This document shows positions 7,814 to 16,662 of a DNA stretch of 34,598 nt, piece after piece; the stretch's first letter is position 1, and each line of letters opens with the position of its first letter. A program made the position numbers and the translations under genes. A model generated the notes under the pieces. That model had not been told where the DNA came from and ran no database searches. It was given only the letters and a program-made list of their open reading frames with translations. The stretch comes from an uncultured Bacilli bacterium (GTDB taxonomy: Bacteria > Bacillota_I > Bacilli_A > RF39 > UBA660): NCBI GenBank assembly GCA_947630945.1, contig CANRJN010000006.1, forward strand, positions 1 through 34,598, written 5' to 3'.

Positions 7814-8527
7814 TTAATGTAGTAAAAATCCTAATAATATAAATATTATTCCTAATATTAACCCATATATTAATTCTTTATCTTTAATATGTTCTTTTAC
7901 TTCACATAAAAGTTCAAATAGTGATATATAAATAAGCATACCTAATGATATTGACATTAATATTCCTACAAGTAAATCACTAAAATTTATTTTAAATACA
8001 GTAAGTATTATTATTCCAACTATACTAGATATTGATAGTAGTGATATTAAACTTATTTTTTCTTTTTTATCATGTACTAGTGAAGATATTTGTATACCCA
8101 TTGGTATATTATGAAATGATACCCCAATCATCATAAAAAGTCCTAATTTAATATCAGTAAGTGTAGTTGAATATATTGCAGTTCCCTCAATTATATTATG
8201 TAAAAATAATGCTATTGTTGAAATTATTCCTATATGTTCCATATGACTTTTCTTTTTAGAATGAGAATGATTAGGTAAAAATAAATCAAGTAATTTTAAT
8301 AATAAAATTCCAGAGATTATACATAATATCATTATTAATTTATTATCAAATAATTCTAAACATTCTGGTAATAAATCAATTAGTATAAGTCCAATTATTA
8401 TTGAAAATGAAAAACCAACTGAAAAAATAATTAATTTTTTTTCATTATTAATAAATTTAGTTATAAAATATCCAATAAAAAATGATAATCCTGATAATAA
8501 GGTTATTAATATTGCTTGATAATTCAT
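7814..8527 (-). CDS. ZIP-family divalent metal transporter
   Basis: 237 aa, about eight membrane segments. The family's metal-binding helices are visible: LFLHNIIEGTA (usual HNxPEG) and VSFHNIPMGIQ, where the usual Glu of HNIPEG is Met. A His-rich cytoplasmic loop (HSHSKKKSHMEH) lies between helices III and IV, as in ZupT-like zinc/iron importers. The Glu-to-Met change may alter specificity. Start is ATG with GGGGTGA upstream. First gene of the minus operon reaching 6230; promoter at 8553-8580. Confidence 0.85.
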   Translation of the reverse strand: MNYQAILITLLSGLSFFIGYFITKFINNEKKLIIFSVGFSFSIIIGLILIDLLPECLELFDNKLIMILCIISGILLLKLLDLFLPNHSHSKKKSHMEHIGIISTIALFLHNIIEGTAIYSTTLTDIKLGLFMMIGVSFHNIPMGIQISSLVHDKKEKISLISLLSISSIVGIIILTVFKINFSDLLVGILMSISLGMLIYISLFELLCEVKEHIKDKELIYGLILGIIFILLGFLLH

Positions 8528-8552
8528 TTTTTCACCCCAAATTTCAAGATAA

Positions 8553-8580
8553 ATTATAACACAATTATAAAATATTGCAA
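8553..8580 (-). promoter_or_regulatory. promoter of the ZIP operon
   Basis: Minus strand TTGCAA (8575-8580), 16-nt spacer, TATAAT (8553-8558), about 26 nt upstream of the start codon. Confidence 0.6.
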
Positions 8581-8610
8581 ATAATTATGAATATAGATGA
8601 ATTTAATCAT

Positions 8611-8634
8611 TAAAAAAGCATACTTTTGTATGCT
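8611..8634 (-). terminator. intrinsic terminator
   Basis: AGCATAC (8617-8623) pairs with GTATGCT (8628-8634) across a TTTT loop. On the minus strand it is followed by six T, ending the small export-protein gene. Confidence 0.75.
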
Positions 8635-8651
8635 AATTTCTATATAATTTT

Positions 8652-9170
8652 TTAATTTACTAAATTATTTAATATACCATAAGAAAATATCATCATAATA
8701 GCACTAGCAAGTAATACACCAAGAACTACTGCTAGAAATGATTTTTTTCTATTCATATTTAGAAGACCTGCAACTAAGCAACCTGTCCATGCCCCTGTTC
8801 CAGGTAAAGGTATTCCAACTAATAATACAAGTCCTATATATCCATATTTTTCTATTTTTGATTTATTTTTATTTGCTTTTTTATGTAAAAATTTTGCAAT
8901 TTTTCTAAACATTTTTATTTTACAATTACTCATCCATTCTAATATTTTAGCAATAAATAATAAGATAAATGGTATTGGTATAATATTACCAATAAATGAT
9001 ACTATAAATGTTACAAGTGGTTTTAATCCAAGTAGCGCGCCTGCTACCATACCACCTCTTAATTCTAATATTGGAGATATTGAAATAATAAAGACTATTA
9101 ATTCTCTTCCATATTTTAATGATGTAAGACCACTAAATAAATCAATTATAATATTAACTAAATTTTGCAT
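8652..9170 (-). CDS. putative small multidrug export protein (COG2426 type)
   Basis: 172 aa, four to five membrane helices. Motifs typical of the family are ISPILELRGGMVAGALLGL near the N-terminus and VGIPLPGTGAWTGCLVAGLL toward the C-terminus, two re-entrant-like glycine/proline-rich segments in inverted arrangement as in DedA-like carriers. The substrate is unknown despite the family name. Monocistronic, divergent from murI, with its own terminator; a TATAAT-like box lies at 9185-9190. Confidence 0.8.
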   Translation of the reverse strand: MQNLVNIIIDLFSGLTSLKYGRELIVFIISISPILELRGGMVAGALLGLKPLVTFIVSFIGNIIPIPFILLFIAKILEWMSNCKIKMFRKIAKFLHKKANKNKSKIEKYGYIGLVLLVGIPLPGTGAWTGCLVAGLLNMNRKKSFLAVVLGVLLASAIMMIFSYGILNNLVN

Positions 9171-9278
9171 TAAATCACCTACTAATTATATTCCTCATTT
9201 CATAATTTTATCATTTATTAATCAAAATTAATAGTATTATTTTATAAAGTTTATTATAATTATTAATGAGGTTATTTT

Positions 9279-9983
9279 ATGAATAAAAAAATTGGTATAT
9301 TTGATTCTGGTATTGGTGGTACTACAACATTAAAAGAAATTGTAAAACTTCTTCCAAATGAAGATATTATTTATTATAAAGATTCTAAAAACAACCCATA
9401 TGGTGAAAAAAATGATGAAGAACTTTATAATATTGTTAAAAATATAGTTGAATATTTAATTAAAGAAGATGTTAAATTAATTGTTATTGCTTGTAATACT
9501 GCTACTACTAAATGTATTTCTAAATTAAGAAATAATTATAAAGATATGATTTTTGTTGGAACAGAACCTGCTATTAAAGTTGCTTGTGATAATAATTTTA
9601 AAAATATTTTAGTAATGGCTACTCCTGCTACTATTGCATCAGAAAGAACACATGAATTAATATTAAATAATAAAAAAGAATTTGAAAATATTACACTTTT
9701 ACCTTGTGATGGTCTTGCTAATGCAATTGAAATAAATAATCAAAGTAAAATAGATGAATTACTTCATAAACATTTAGATAAATATAAAAGCGATAATATT
9801 GATACAGTAGTTTTAGGTTGTACACATTATCCACTAATTAAAGATAAAATAAGTAAATATTTTAAAAATGCTAAATTAATAGATGGAAATATAGGTGTTG
9901 CAAAACAAGTAAAATATCAACTTGAAATGCATAATTTATTAAATGAAAATAAGAAACAAGGAAGTATTCAATTTGTAGAATAG
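9279..9983 (+). CDS. murI: glutamate racemase
   Basis: 234 aa; interconverts L- and D-glutamate for peptidoglycan. N-terminal IGIFDSGIGG, the first catalytic Cys C72 in IACNTAT and the second C181 in VLGCTHYPL are all present. It is somewhat shorter than the usual 260-270 aa, mainly at the C-terminus after KYQLEMHNLL. Start ATG with GAGG upstream and TATAAT at 9255-9260. It stands alone; other wall-precursor genes in the window (murF, ddl) are in a separate operon on the other strand. Confidence 0.95.
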   Translation: MNKKIGIFDSGIGGTTTLKEIVKLLPNEDIIYYKDSKNNPYGEKNDEELYNIVKNIVEYLIKEDVKLIVIACNTATTKCISKLRNNYKDMIFVGTEPAIKVACDNNFKNILVMATPATIASERTHELILNNKKEFENITLLPCDGLANAIEINNQSKIDELLHKHLDKYKSDNIDTVVLGCTHYPLIKDKISKYFKNAKLIDGNIGVAKQVKYQLEMHNLLNENKKQGSIQFVE

Positions 9984-10031
9984 TTTCTTGTCTCATTAAA
10001 AATATTTAAGTAATATAATAACACTTTTCTC

Positions 10032-10061
10032 TTTACTAATTAGTATAATTAGAGTTATAAT
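10032..10061 (+). promoter_or_regulatory. promoter of the GANI-repeat protein gene
   Basis: TTTACT (10032-10037), 18-nt spacer, TATAAT (10056-10061); the ribosome site GGGAGG lies at 10074-10079. Confidence 0.5.
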
Positions 10062-10084
10062 AAATTACAAATTGGGAGGTTATT

Positions 10085-10831
10085 ATGAATTCAAATATTA
10101 AACTATTATTAGAAGGATATGGTCTTATAAGAAATTTTGCAGCATTTATAAACTTGATTGAAATAGGTGTTATAAATAAAGATACTGCTTGTGATGCTGT
10201 TATAGAATACAAAAATCCAGAATATATTTGTGAATTTGCGGCAAATATTGAAGGAGCTAATATTCAAAAATTAGAAGATGCCATTATTCAAATTGATGAT
10301 GTAGTTTATATTTATTCTTTTGCTGAAAAAGTAAAAGGAGCTAATATTTCAAGGCTAGAAGATGCAATGTGCAAATCTAAAGATAATAATATTAAAAAAG
10401 CACAATCTATATTTCGTTTCGCTTGTAATATAAAAGATGCTAATATTGATAAATTATGTGATGCAATATGTGAAACTCAAGATGCTGAACTTATCTATGT
10501 TTTTGCTAAAGAAGTAAAAGGAGCTAATATTCAAAAATTAGAAGATGCCATTATTCAAGCTGGAAATATAAATTTTATTAAAACTTTTGCTAAATATATT
10601 AAAGGAGCAAACATTGAAAAGTTAAAACAAGCTGTAGAATATATAAAAGAGAATGTGGAAATGCCTGAAATAAAAAGAGATATGAAATATTTATTGTTTT
10701 GCTTAGTAGATGAACATTACGATTTTATTTCAAAAAACAAACAAGAATTTGCTAAATTATTTATTGATGATACATTTTTAAAAGAAGATAAAGTAACGGA
10801 AAAGACTTTAAAATTAAATAATAAATTTTAA
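10085..10831 (+). CDS. GANI-repeat protein, function unknown
   Basis: 248 aa, cytoplasmic, no signal or membrane helix. From about residue 40 to 195 it consists of units of roughly 30-40 residues with the pattern FAxxVKGANIxKLEDAIIQ, giving five recognisable GANI/DANI repeats. The predicted form is an alpha-solenoid-like scaffold, and such repeats occur in other Bacillota proteins of unknown role. The C-terminal 50 residues are not repetitive. Two of the repeats share a 41-bp identical DNA segment, indicating recent duplication or conversion. I do not assign a function. Confidence 0.65.
   Translation: MNSNIKLLLEGYGLIRNFAAFINLIEIGVINKDTACDAVIEYKNPEYICEFAANIEGANIQKLEDAIIQIDDVVYIYSFAEKVKGANISRLEDAMCKSKDNNIKKAQSIFRFACNIKDANIDKLCDAICETQDAELIYVFAKEVKGANIQKLEDAIIQAGNINFIKTFAKYIKGANIEKLKQAVEYIKENVEMPEIKRDMKYLLFCLVDEHYDFISKNKQEFAKLFIDDTFLKEDKVTEKTLKLNNKF
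10251..10291 (+). repeat. 41-bp exact direct repeat, first copy
   Basis: Identical to 10518-10558. It encodes the GANIQKLEDAIIQ segment in both places, 267 nt (89 codons) apart, in the same frame. Confidence 0.9.
10518..10558 (+). repeat. 41-bp exact direct repeat, second copy
   Basis: Identical to 10251-10291. Recombination between the two would delete or add exactly 89 codons. Confidence 0.9.
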
Positions 10832-10858
10832 GAAAGAATTAGGATAATTATATAATAA

Positions 10859-11047
10859 AAATTAGTAGTAGAACTATTACTAATAATTCCAAGTTTAGCA
10901 TTATCTATTAGAAGACTCCATGACATTAATAAGTCTGGATGGTTTCTATTACTTGGATTAGTGCCAATAGTTGGTAGTATAATTTTATTAGTATTTTATT
11001 GTACACCAAGTGTTAATGAAAATAATAAATATGGTGTTATTGAATAA
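10859..11047 (+). pseudogene. DUF805 membrane protein, C-terminal remnant
   Basis: An open frame of 62 codons without a usable start, ending TAA at 11045-11047. It encodes SIRRLHDINKSGWFLLLGL and a last hydrophobic helix then FYCTPSVNENNKYG. RRLHD-x-x-KSGW is the hallmark of the DUF805 family, normally about 110-150 aa with three or four helices. The N-terminal half is missing and a stop lies immediately upstream at 10856-10858, so this is a decayed gene. Confidence 0.75.
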
Positions 11048-11056
11048 TATTAAAAT

Positions 11057-11083
11057 AAAGGGGCTTAATTTTTAAGTCCCTTT
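11057..11083. terminator. hairpin between DUF805 remnant and ddl
   Basis: 12-bp stem (11057-11068 with 11072-11083) with one G-T pair and a TTT loop, overlapping the ddl stop codon. U-runs are short on both sides, so its strength as a terminator is uncertain. Confidence 0.45.
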
Positions 11084-12255
11084 AATCCTTTAACACCTTT
11101 ACTTCCATTAAATCCTTCAAGAATGTTACTTTCAAAACTTCTTGTTTTTTTATTCTTATTTTTATAATCTTTAATAGCGATTTGTATCATTTCTTCAAGA
11201 AGTTCAGTATAACTCATTCCACATTCTTTCCATAAATAGAAAGATAAACTACCTGGTATTGTATTAGGTTCATTTACATAAAATTTATTTGATTTTTTAT
11301 CTATTAAATAATCTATTCTACAAACACCACTTAAATTTAATAGTCTAAATACTTTTTTAGATGTTTCTTGTATATCTTTTGTTAATTCTTTTGATATTCT
11401 AGCAGGTACAATTCTACTAGTTTGAGCCATTCCTTTACTAGAACCCTTAGTTTTAGAATTTGATAAATATTTATCAGTAAAACTTAATATTTCATCAAGT
11501 CCCATTACTTCCTCTAATGGACTTACTTTTTGATATTCATAATTTCCAAGAACACTTGCATTTACCTCAACTAAATTTTCTACTGCCTTTTCAACTACTA
11601 TTTTATTATCATAACTAATTGCTGTCTCTATTGCTTCATTAATATCTTTTTCACTTTTTACAAAAGTAATTCCTACACTACTTCCAAGAGTTGCAGGTTT
11701 TACTACAACAGGATATTCTAATTTCTTTATATCTTTTAATATTTTATCACTATTTTCTAAATATTCAGTATCATAAAACCAAGTATAATCAACAATAGGT
11801 ATATTTGAAGATGACATAACTTGTTTCATTAAAACTTTATCTTGTCCAAGCGCAGCACCTAAAACATGTGAGCCAACATATGGAATACCAATTGTATCTA
11901 AATATCCTGCAAGAGTTCCATCTTCTACATTATTACCATGAACAACAGGTAAAATAATATCTAAATCAGTAATATCTTTTCTTAATATTCCATTTGTTTT
12001 TTGTAAATAAAACTTATTATCTTTCTTACATAAAACAACCTTAGTTGCAAATTTTTCAGTATTACTAAAATCTTTATAAAAATCCATATCTAATAACATA
12101 TGTCCTGTATACCATATTCTAGATTTAGATATATAAATTGGTACTACTTCATATTTATCCTTATTTAAATTTTGAATTGCTTGTAGTGCAGAAATAATAC
12201 TTACTTCATGCTCTACTGTTTCTCCTCCATAAATTACTCCAATTTTAATTTTCAC
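11065..12255 (-). CDS. ddl: D-alanine--D-alanine ligase
   Basis: 396 aa; joins two D-Ala with ATP for the peptidoglycan stem. N-terminal VIYGGETVEHEVSIISA, the ATP-grasp segment VVKPATLGSSVGI, the loop KGSSKGMAQTSRIVPA and the Mg-binding NEPNTIPGSLSFYLW are typical. It is longer than usual (about 350-360 aa) because of a C-terminal tail with an unusual Gly/Lys-rich ending, NGSKGVKGLKGLKN. The start is GTG with AGGAG 9 nt upstream. Last gene of the hydrolase-murF-ddl operon, 12 nt after murF. Confidence 0.95.
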   Translation of the reverse strand: MKIKIGVIYGGETVEHEVSIISALQAIQNLNKDKYEVVPIYISKSRIWYTGHMLLDMDFYKDFSNTEKFATKVVLCKKDNKFYLQKTNGILRKDITDLDIILPVVHGNNVEDGTLAGYLDTIGIPYVGSHVLGAALGQDKVLMKQVMSSSNIPIVDYTWFYDTEYLENSDKILKDIKKLEYPVVVKPATLGSSVGITFVKSEKDINEAIETAISYDNKIVVEKAVENLVEVNASVLGNYEYQKVSPLEEVMGLDEILSFTDKYLSNSKTKGSSKGMAQTSRIVPARISKELTKDIQETSKKVFRLLNLSGVCRIDYLIDKKSNKFYVNEPNTIPGSLSFYLWKECGMSYTELLEEMIQIAIKDYKNKNKKTRSFESNILEGFNGSKGVKGLKGLKN

Positions 12256-12267
12256 TTCTTACCACTC

Positions 12268-13848
12268 CTACTCATTAAATATATCAGGTAAATCATTTTC
12301 AAGCAATACATATGTTGATTTATCACTTAACTTTCTCATTAAAGGAAAAGCAAGTTTTACATCATTTAAAATATATATTTTCTTTTCATTAAATTTTTCT
12401 TTTTTAAGTCCATCTAATATTGGTTTTGTTTGCTCTTCTCCAATTAATATTACTTCATCACATACTTTTGCTATTTCACGACCAAATTCCATATTATATT
12501 CATATTGTTTATCACCAAGTTCTATCATACCTGGTGTCACTATAATTTTTTTACCATCCATCATACTTAGAACATCAACTGCCATCTTAGCACCAACAGG
12601 ATTAGAATTATAAGCATCATCTATTATATTAATATTATTTATCTTTTTAAGTTCTAATCTATGTTCAACAGGCTTTATTCTTTTAACACCCATTTTTATT
12701 TGCTCAATTGTTAATCCTAAATTATATGCTACCGCGATAGATTCTAAAATATTATATATATTTTCATACCCTAATAACTTTGTTTCCATGTCACAAGTAT
12801 CTTTTGTATCCTTAAATGTACAAGTAAATTTTGTTCCATTACTAGAAAGTTTTATATTACTAGCATAAACATCTGCTTTTTTATCTTTTAATGAAACCCA
12901 TACTTTTTTACATTTACTTTTAATTTTATAATTTTTTTGATATTCATCATCTAAATTTAATACTGCAATACCTGTATCAGGTAAACTATTAATTAATTCA
13001 AATTTTGCTTCTTGTATATTTTTTCTTGAACCAAAACTTTCTAAATGAGCAGTACCAATTGTTGTAAGAATTCCATATTGTGGAAATATAAAATCACATT
13101 TTTCTTGTATTTCTCCTCTTCTAAAAGCACCCATTTCTGCTATAAAGATATCTGTAAATTTATCAAGTTTATTATTTATTGAAATCATAAGTCCATTCAT
13201 AGTATTAAAACTTTTTTCAGTAGCAAATGAATTATATTTAACACTTAATATTTCATTTAATACATTTTTAGTAGTAGTTTTTCCATAACTTCCTGTAATA
13301 GCAATCTTTTTTAAATCACTCATTTCATTTAATTTATTTTTAGCCATACTCTTAAAATGATTAAATATCATTTTTTCAATTGGCTTGTTTATAAGATTAG
13401 CAACATATATTACAAAAGGATTTAAACACATAAATAGTCCAAGTAATGTGTAATTTATAAACAATTTTTCTTCTTGAAAACAAACTATCATAGGTAATAT
13501 CATTAATAAATATATTATTAATTCTGTTACATATAATCTTTTAATTCTAGCAGTTATTACAAGTGGTTTTTTAGATTGTTCTTTGCTTACATCTCTTTTA
13601 TATAGAAAATAGACAATACAATAAAATATACTAAATATTAAAATTAATGGTAAACCTCTAAAAAGCAAAAATATTATAAATAATAAATCATATGTTAAAA
13701 ATATCTTTTTAGGATTTGCAAATATCCAATTTAAATATCTATTACCATCGTTATACCAATTTTGTTGTAGTATATGAAGTGACTTTTTACTTTTAAATAT
13801 TAAATAATATATATAAAATATAAGAGAAATTATAAAATATGTTTTCAT
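12268..13848 (-). CDS. murF: MurF-type Mur ligase with N-terminal membrane domain
   Basis: 526 aa; adds D-Ala-D-Ala to UDP-MurNAc-tripeptide. The ATP site is ITGSYGKTTTKNVL, the central domain has GTAHLESFGS, and the C-terminal Mur ligase domain has IDDAYNSNPVGAKMAVDVL. Unlike standard MurF (about 450 aa), the first 160 residues form four or five hydrophobic helices (for example LIFIIFLLFRGLPLILIFSI), so the enzyme is tied to the membrane. The start ATG touches the stop of the alpha/beta hydrolase gene (TAA then ATG), with GGAGGAGAG inside that gene's end. Partner of ddl, whose product it uses. Confidence 0.9.
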   Translation of the reverse strand: MKTYFIISLIFYIYYLIFKSKKSLHILQQNWYNDGNRYLNWIFANPKKIFLTYDLLFIIFLLFRGLPLILIFSIFYCIVYFLYKRDVSKEQSKKPLVITARIKRLYVTELIIYLLMILPMIVCFQEEKLFINYTLLGLFMCLNPFVIYVANLINKPIEKMIFNHFKSMAKNKLNEMSDLKKIAITGSYGKTTTKNVLNEILSVKYNSFATEKSFNTMNGLMISINNKLDKFTDIFIAEMGAFRRGEIQEKCDFIFPQYGILTTIGTAHLESFGSRKNIQEAKFELINSLPDTGIAVLNLDDEYQKNYKIKSKCKKVWVSLKDKKADVYASNIKLSSNGTKFTCTFKDTKDTCDMETKLLGYENIYNILESIAVAYNLGLTIEQIKMGVKRIKPVEHRLELKKINNINIIDDAYNSNPVGAKMAVDVLSMMDGKKIIVTPGMIELGDKQYEYNMEFGREIAKVCDEVILIGEEQTKPILDGLKKEKFNEKKIYILNDVKLAFPLMRKLSDKSTYVLLENDLPDIFNE

Positions 13849-14595
13849 TTACTCTCCTCCAATAAAACTTTTTAAAACATTTATAGTTTGATTTAATCTT
13901 TCTAAATATGCATAGTGAGTACAATTTTCATAAGTTACAAGACCACAATTAGGTATTAATTTTTCAAGTTCAACAGCATCACTATATAAAACTGCTTCAT
14001 CATTAGTTCCCCATATTAATAGTGTAGGACATTTTATATTTTTTACTTCATTAGTTAAATCTAAATTAACATGACGTACTAATATTTTTCTCATCATAAC
14101 AGATGCATTTTTATAATCAGTTGAGCCAATATACCTTTTAGCAACATCTTCTAGTTTATTAATAACAGGTATTTTTTTCATAGTCTTTAAAACCTTAGTT
14201 TTAACATTATCTTTTTGAACACTTTTTTTATACGGACTTGCTAGTAATACTAATTTTTTAGTTTTATATTTAATGGCATAAGCAAGTGATATTTTTCCTC
14301 CAAAAGAATGACCTATTAATATAGGATTATTTAATTTTAATTCTTTTGCCATTTCATTAATTAGTGCTGCATATTCATAAATATCCCATTCTTCTTTTGG
14401 TTCTTCACTAAGACCAAAACCCGGTAAATCAACAATTAATACATTATAATTTTTAATAAATGGTTTAGCAATAGGCATCATCATTTCAATATTTTGACCC
14501 CAACCATGTAAATAAATTAAATTTGTTTTTGAATTATTATCATAAAAAATATAATTTACACTTACATCCTTATATATAAATTGCATATTATTCAC
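13849..14595 (-). CDS. alpha/beta hydrolase
   Basis: 248 aa. The oxyanion-side motif LIYLHGWGQNIEMM is followed by the nucleophile elbow GHSFGG (Ser near residue 97), an acid in WGTNDEAVLY and the His in ENCTHYAYLER, giving a complete catalytic triad. No signal peptide. It is the first gene of the operon with murF and ddl, which suggests a link to wall precursor metabolism or simple cotranscription; the substrate is unknown. Ribosome site AGGTGA; TATAAT at 14603-14608 with only a weak -35. Confidence 0.88.
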   Translation of the reverse strand: MNNMQFIYKDVSVNYIFYDNNSKTNLIYLHGWGQNIEMMMPIAKPFIKNYNVLIVDLPGFGLSEEPKEEWDIYEYAALINEMAKELKLNNPILIGHSFGGKISLAYAIKYKTKKLVLLASPYKKSVQKDNVKTKVLKTMKKIPVINKLEDVAKRYIGSTDYKNASVMMRKILVRHVNLDLTNEVKNIKCPTLLIWGTNDEAVLYSDAVELEKLIPNCGLVTYENCTHYAYLERLNQTINVLKSFIGGE

Positions 14596-14613
14596 CTAAT
14601 TAATTATATCACA

Positions 14614-14645
14614 TAAAAAGAGTGTTTAGAATTAATAACACACTT
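14614..14645 (-). terminator. probable terminator of the metallopeptidase operon
   Basis: Arms 14618-14626 and 14637-14645 pair with one mismatch; on the minus strand they are followed by a T run. Confidence 0.5.
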
Positions 14646-14652
14646 GTTTACA

Positions 14653-16461
14653 TTATTTATGTCTTAATATTTCATCTGCATCTTTGCTTGCTACTTTATA
14701 TGAATAATTACTATCTCTAAGTTCATTTGTAGTTTTAGATCTTTTTTCATTAACACTTGACCCATAATTTAGTTCAAACACTTCAAATAACCATTCATAT
14801 TTAATCGGATCACTTAATAATTTAGAAACTATTTCTCTACTTTTTAAATAATTACATGATTTTATTATATAATCTATATTTAAATCATATTTAGTTAAAT
14901 AACAAATTTTAAACGCGTCCATTATATCATCAAAAATTTTATCATCTAAGCCAAGATATAATTTATTATTATTTGATTTTACTCCAACTGAAATATAAAA
15001 ATCATATGCAAATAAAACCATTTTTCTTAAAAATTCATCTTCAACAGGAATATTTGTATTTCGATTAACTATTTTACGAGTAGTATTTTTACCACTATCC
15101 GTATCATATATAACATAATTATTTATTAATCTATTAATATCATTTAATTTAATATCATTTATACTAGTTTTAATTAATATAGGATTATCTATATATTTAG
15201 AATTATCAAGTTCTCTATAATCATTACATAAATATATACCCTTTTCTCTAAACGCGCTTTTAATAGCACAAAATACTTTTCTTCTTTCTAATATATCATT
15301 ACCAGGAATATTAAAATATCCATATTTATTTATTTGATCAATAATTTTATTTAGAAAAGAAGATGTTATTTTTCCATATTTAATGCTTCCAGAATCATAT
15401 AAAATTTCATATATTTTACTACATAATATGGGACTAGTTATTTCTTTATTACTACCTAAAAAATATATTTTACCATCTCTATCAATATAAAGTCTTTTAA
15501 TTGCAGACTCTCCTTCTTTTTCCATTAAATCTATAAAGTAGTTATCACTATTTATTCTATTATCATTATTGATTTGTTTTACTGTTTCATTTTTCAAAAC
15601 ATATTTATTTGCATTAATTAAATTAATTAGTTTATTTTTTACTTGTGATTTAATACTCTCATCACCATCTAAATCTAACATTAATCTTTTAATATATTTT
15701 TCTTTTTCACTATTATTTAATTTATTAGCATATGGAATAACAATATTAATTGTTAAATCATTTAATAAAGAATTAACTTTTCTATCATATAATTCTTTCA
15801 TAATTTCACTATTTTGAGATGCATTAATTTTACTAAATAAAATTTGAAGTGCTGTAAGTTTTGCATTAAATGTATCATAATATTTTGAATTTTTAGTAAT
15901 ATCATAAAATTTATTTCTTAATACTGAACTATCTTTAAAATATGCTTCACACATAACATTATTTCCAAATGTACTTCTTATTATTTTAGCAAATAATTTA
16001 AGTTCATTATAACTTTTGACATATTTATTTTCAACATATCCACAAATATCATCAGCAAACATTTGAGTTACACCTTCATTAAGTCCTGTATAGTCAACAG
16101 GCCCCATATCCAATAATCCAGAAGTCACACTATTTTTTGAAGCGACATGTAATAATTCATGTATTAATGAGTGCTCTTCAAAATATGTTTCAGTTTTCAT
16201 AAATGATATAAGTATAGTATTTTGATATCTACAATAATTAGAATTAATTAATATTTTTGTATATGGCTTATTGTGTAAATGTTCAAAATTTGTTTGCATA
16301 ACTGTATTTTTTGGTAAATTATCAACTACCATTAATTGATTTACAGATTTCATCCTATCTACTAAAATTTTAGTGTTTATTCCATACAAAAGAGAACATC
16401 TTTTAGATATTCTATCAATATGTGGCTTTAGAATTAAAAGTGGTAAATTAATATTAATCAT
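14653..16461 (-). CDS. predicted zinc metallopeptidase, unrecognised family
   Basis: 602 aa, soluble, no signal peptide. The zincin motif HELLH (about residues 101-105, in SLIHELLHVAS) is followed 23 residues later by GLNEGVTQMFADD, where the Glu could be the third zinc ligand as in gluzincins. The remaining 450 residues are mostly charged and helical with no domain I recognise. ATG at 16459-16461 lies within the 3' end of the 59-aa gene (8-nt overlap) and has no ribosome site, so translation is coupled. Upstream partners are that small protein and the phosphohexomutase. A role in protein processing is inference. Confidence 0.65.
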   Translation of the reverse strand: MININLPLLILKPHIDRISKRCSLLYGINTKILVDRMKSVNQLMVVDNLPKNTVMQTNFEHLHNKPYTKILINSNYCRYQNTILISFMKTETYFEEHSLIHELLHVASKNSVTSGLLDMGPVDYTGLNEGVTQMFADDICGYVENKYVKSYNELKLFAKIIRSTFGNNVMCEAYFKDSSVLRNKFYDITKNSKYYDTFNAKLTALQILFSKINASQNSEIMKELYDRKVNSLLNDLTINIVIPYANKLNNSEKEKYIKRLMLDLDGDESIKSQVKNKLINLINANKYVLKNETVKQINNDNRINSDNYFIDLMEKEGESAIKRLYIDRDGKIYFLGSNKEITSPILCSKIYEILYDSGSIKYGKITSSFLNKIIDQINKYGYFNIPGNDILERRKVFCAIKSAFREKGIYLCNDYRELDNSKYIDNPILIKTSINDIKLNDINRLINNYVIYDTDSGKNTTRKIVNRNTNIPVEDEFLRKMVLFAYDFYISVGVKSNNNKLYLGLDDKIFDDIMDAFKICYLTKYDLNIDYIIKSCNYLKSREIVSKLLSDPIKYEWLFEVFELNYGSSVNEKRSKTTNELRDSNYSYKVASKDADEILRHK

Positions 16462-16633
16462 CAATTACATTTATGGATTTAAATTCTTCTTGTACTTTTT
16501 CTGGTAATTCTTCATAAAAGACTTCTCCATCTTTTTCTATTACTTTTGAGTATACTACTTTATCATCTTTTAAAAATTTTGCAACTTTACCATATTTAGT
16601 ATTTTCTATATATTCTAGTAATATTAATTCCAT
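16454..16633 (-). CDS. 59-aa hypothetical protein coupled to the metallopeptidase
   Basis: Start ATG at 16631-16633 with AAAGGAG 6 nt upstream. The protein begins MELILLEYIENTKYGKVAKF and ends EFKSINVIDD; it is acidic with a likely small beta-rich fold and no membrane segment. Its stop (16454-16456) overlaps the start of the metallopeptidase gene. The gap to the upstream phosphohexomutase is 29 nt, so the three form one transcript. No family is recognised. It could be a partner, inhibitor or leader for the peptidase, but nothing in the sequence decides this. Confidence 0.65.
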   Translation of the reverse strand: MELILLEYIENTKYGKVAKFLKDDKVVYSKVIEKDGEVFYEELPEKVQEEFKSINVIDD

Positions 16634-16662
16634 ATTTTCTCCTTTTTATCTAATATTATACA

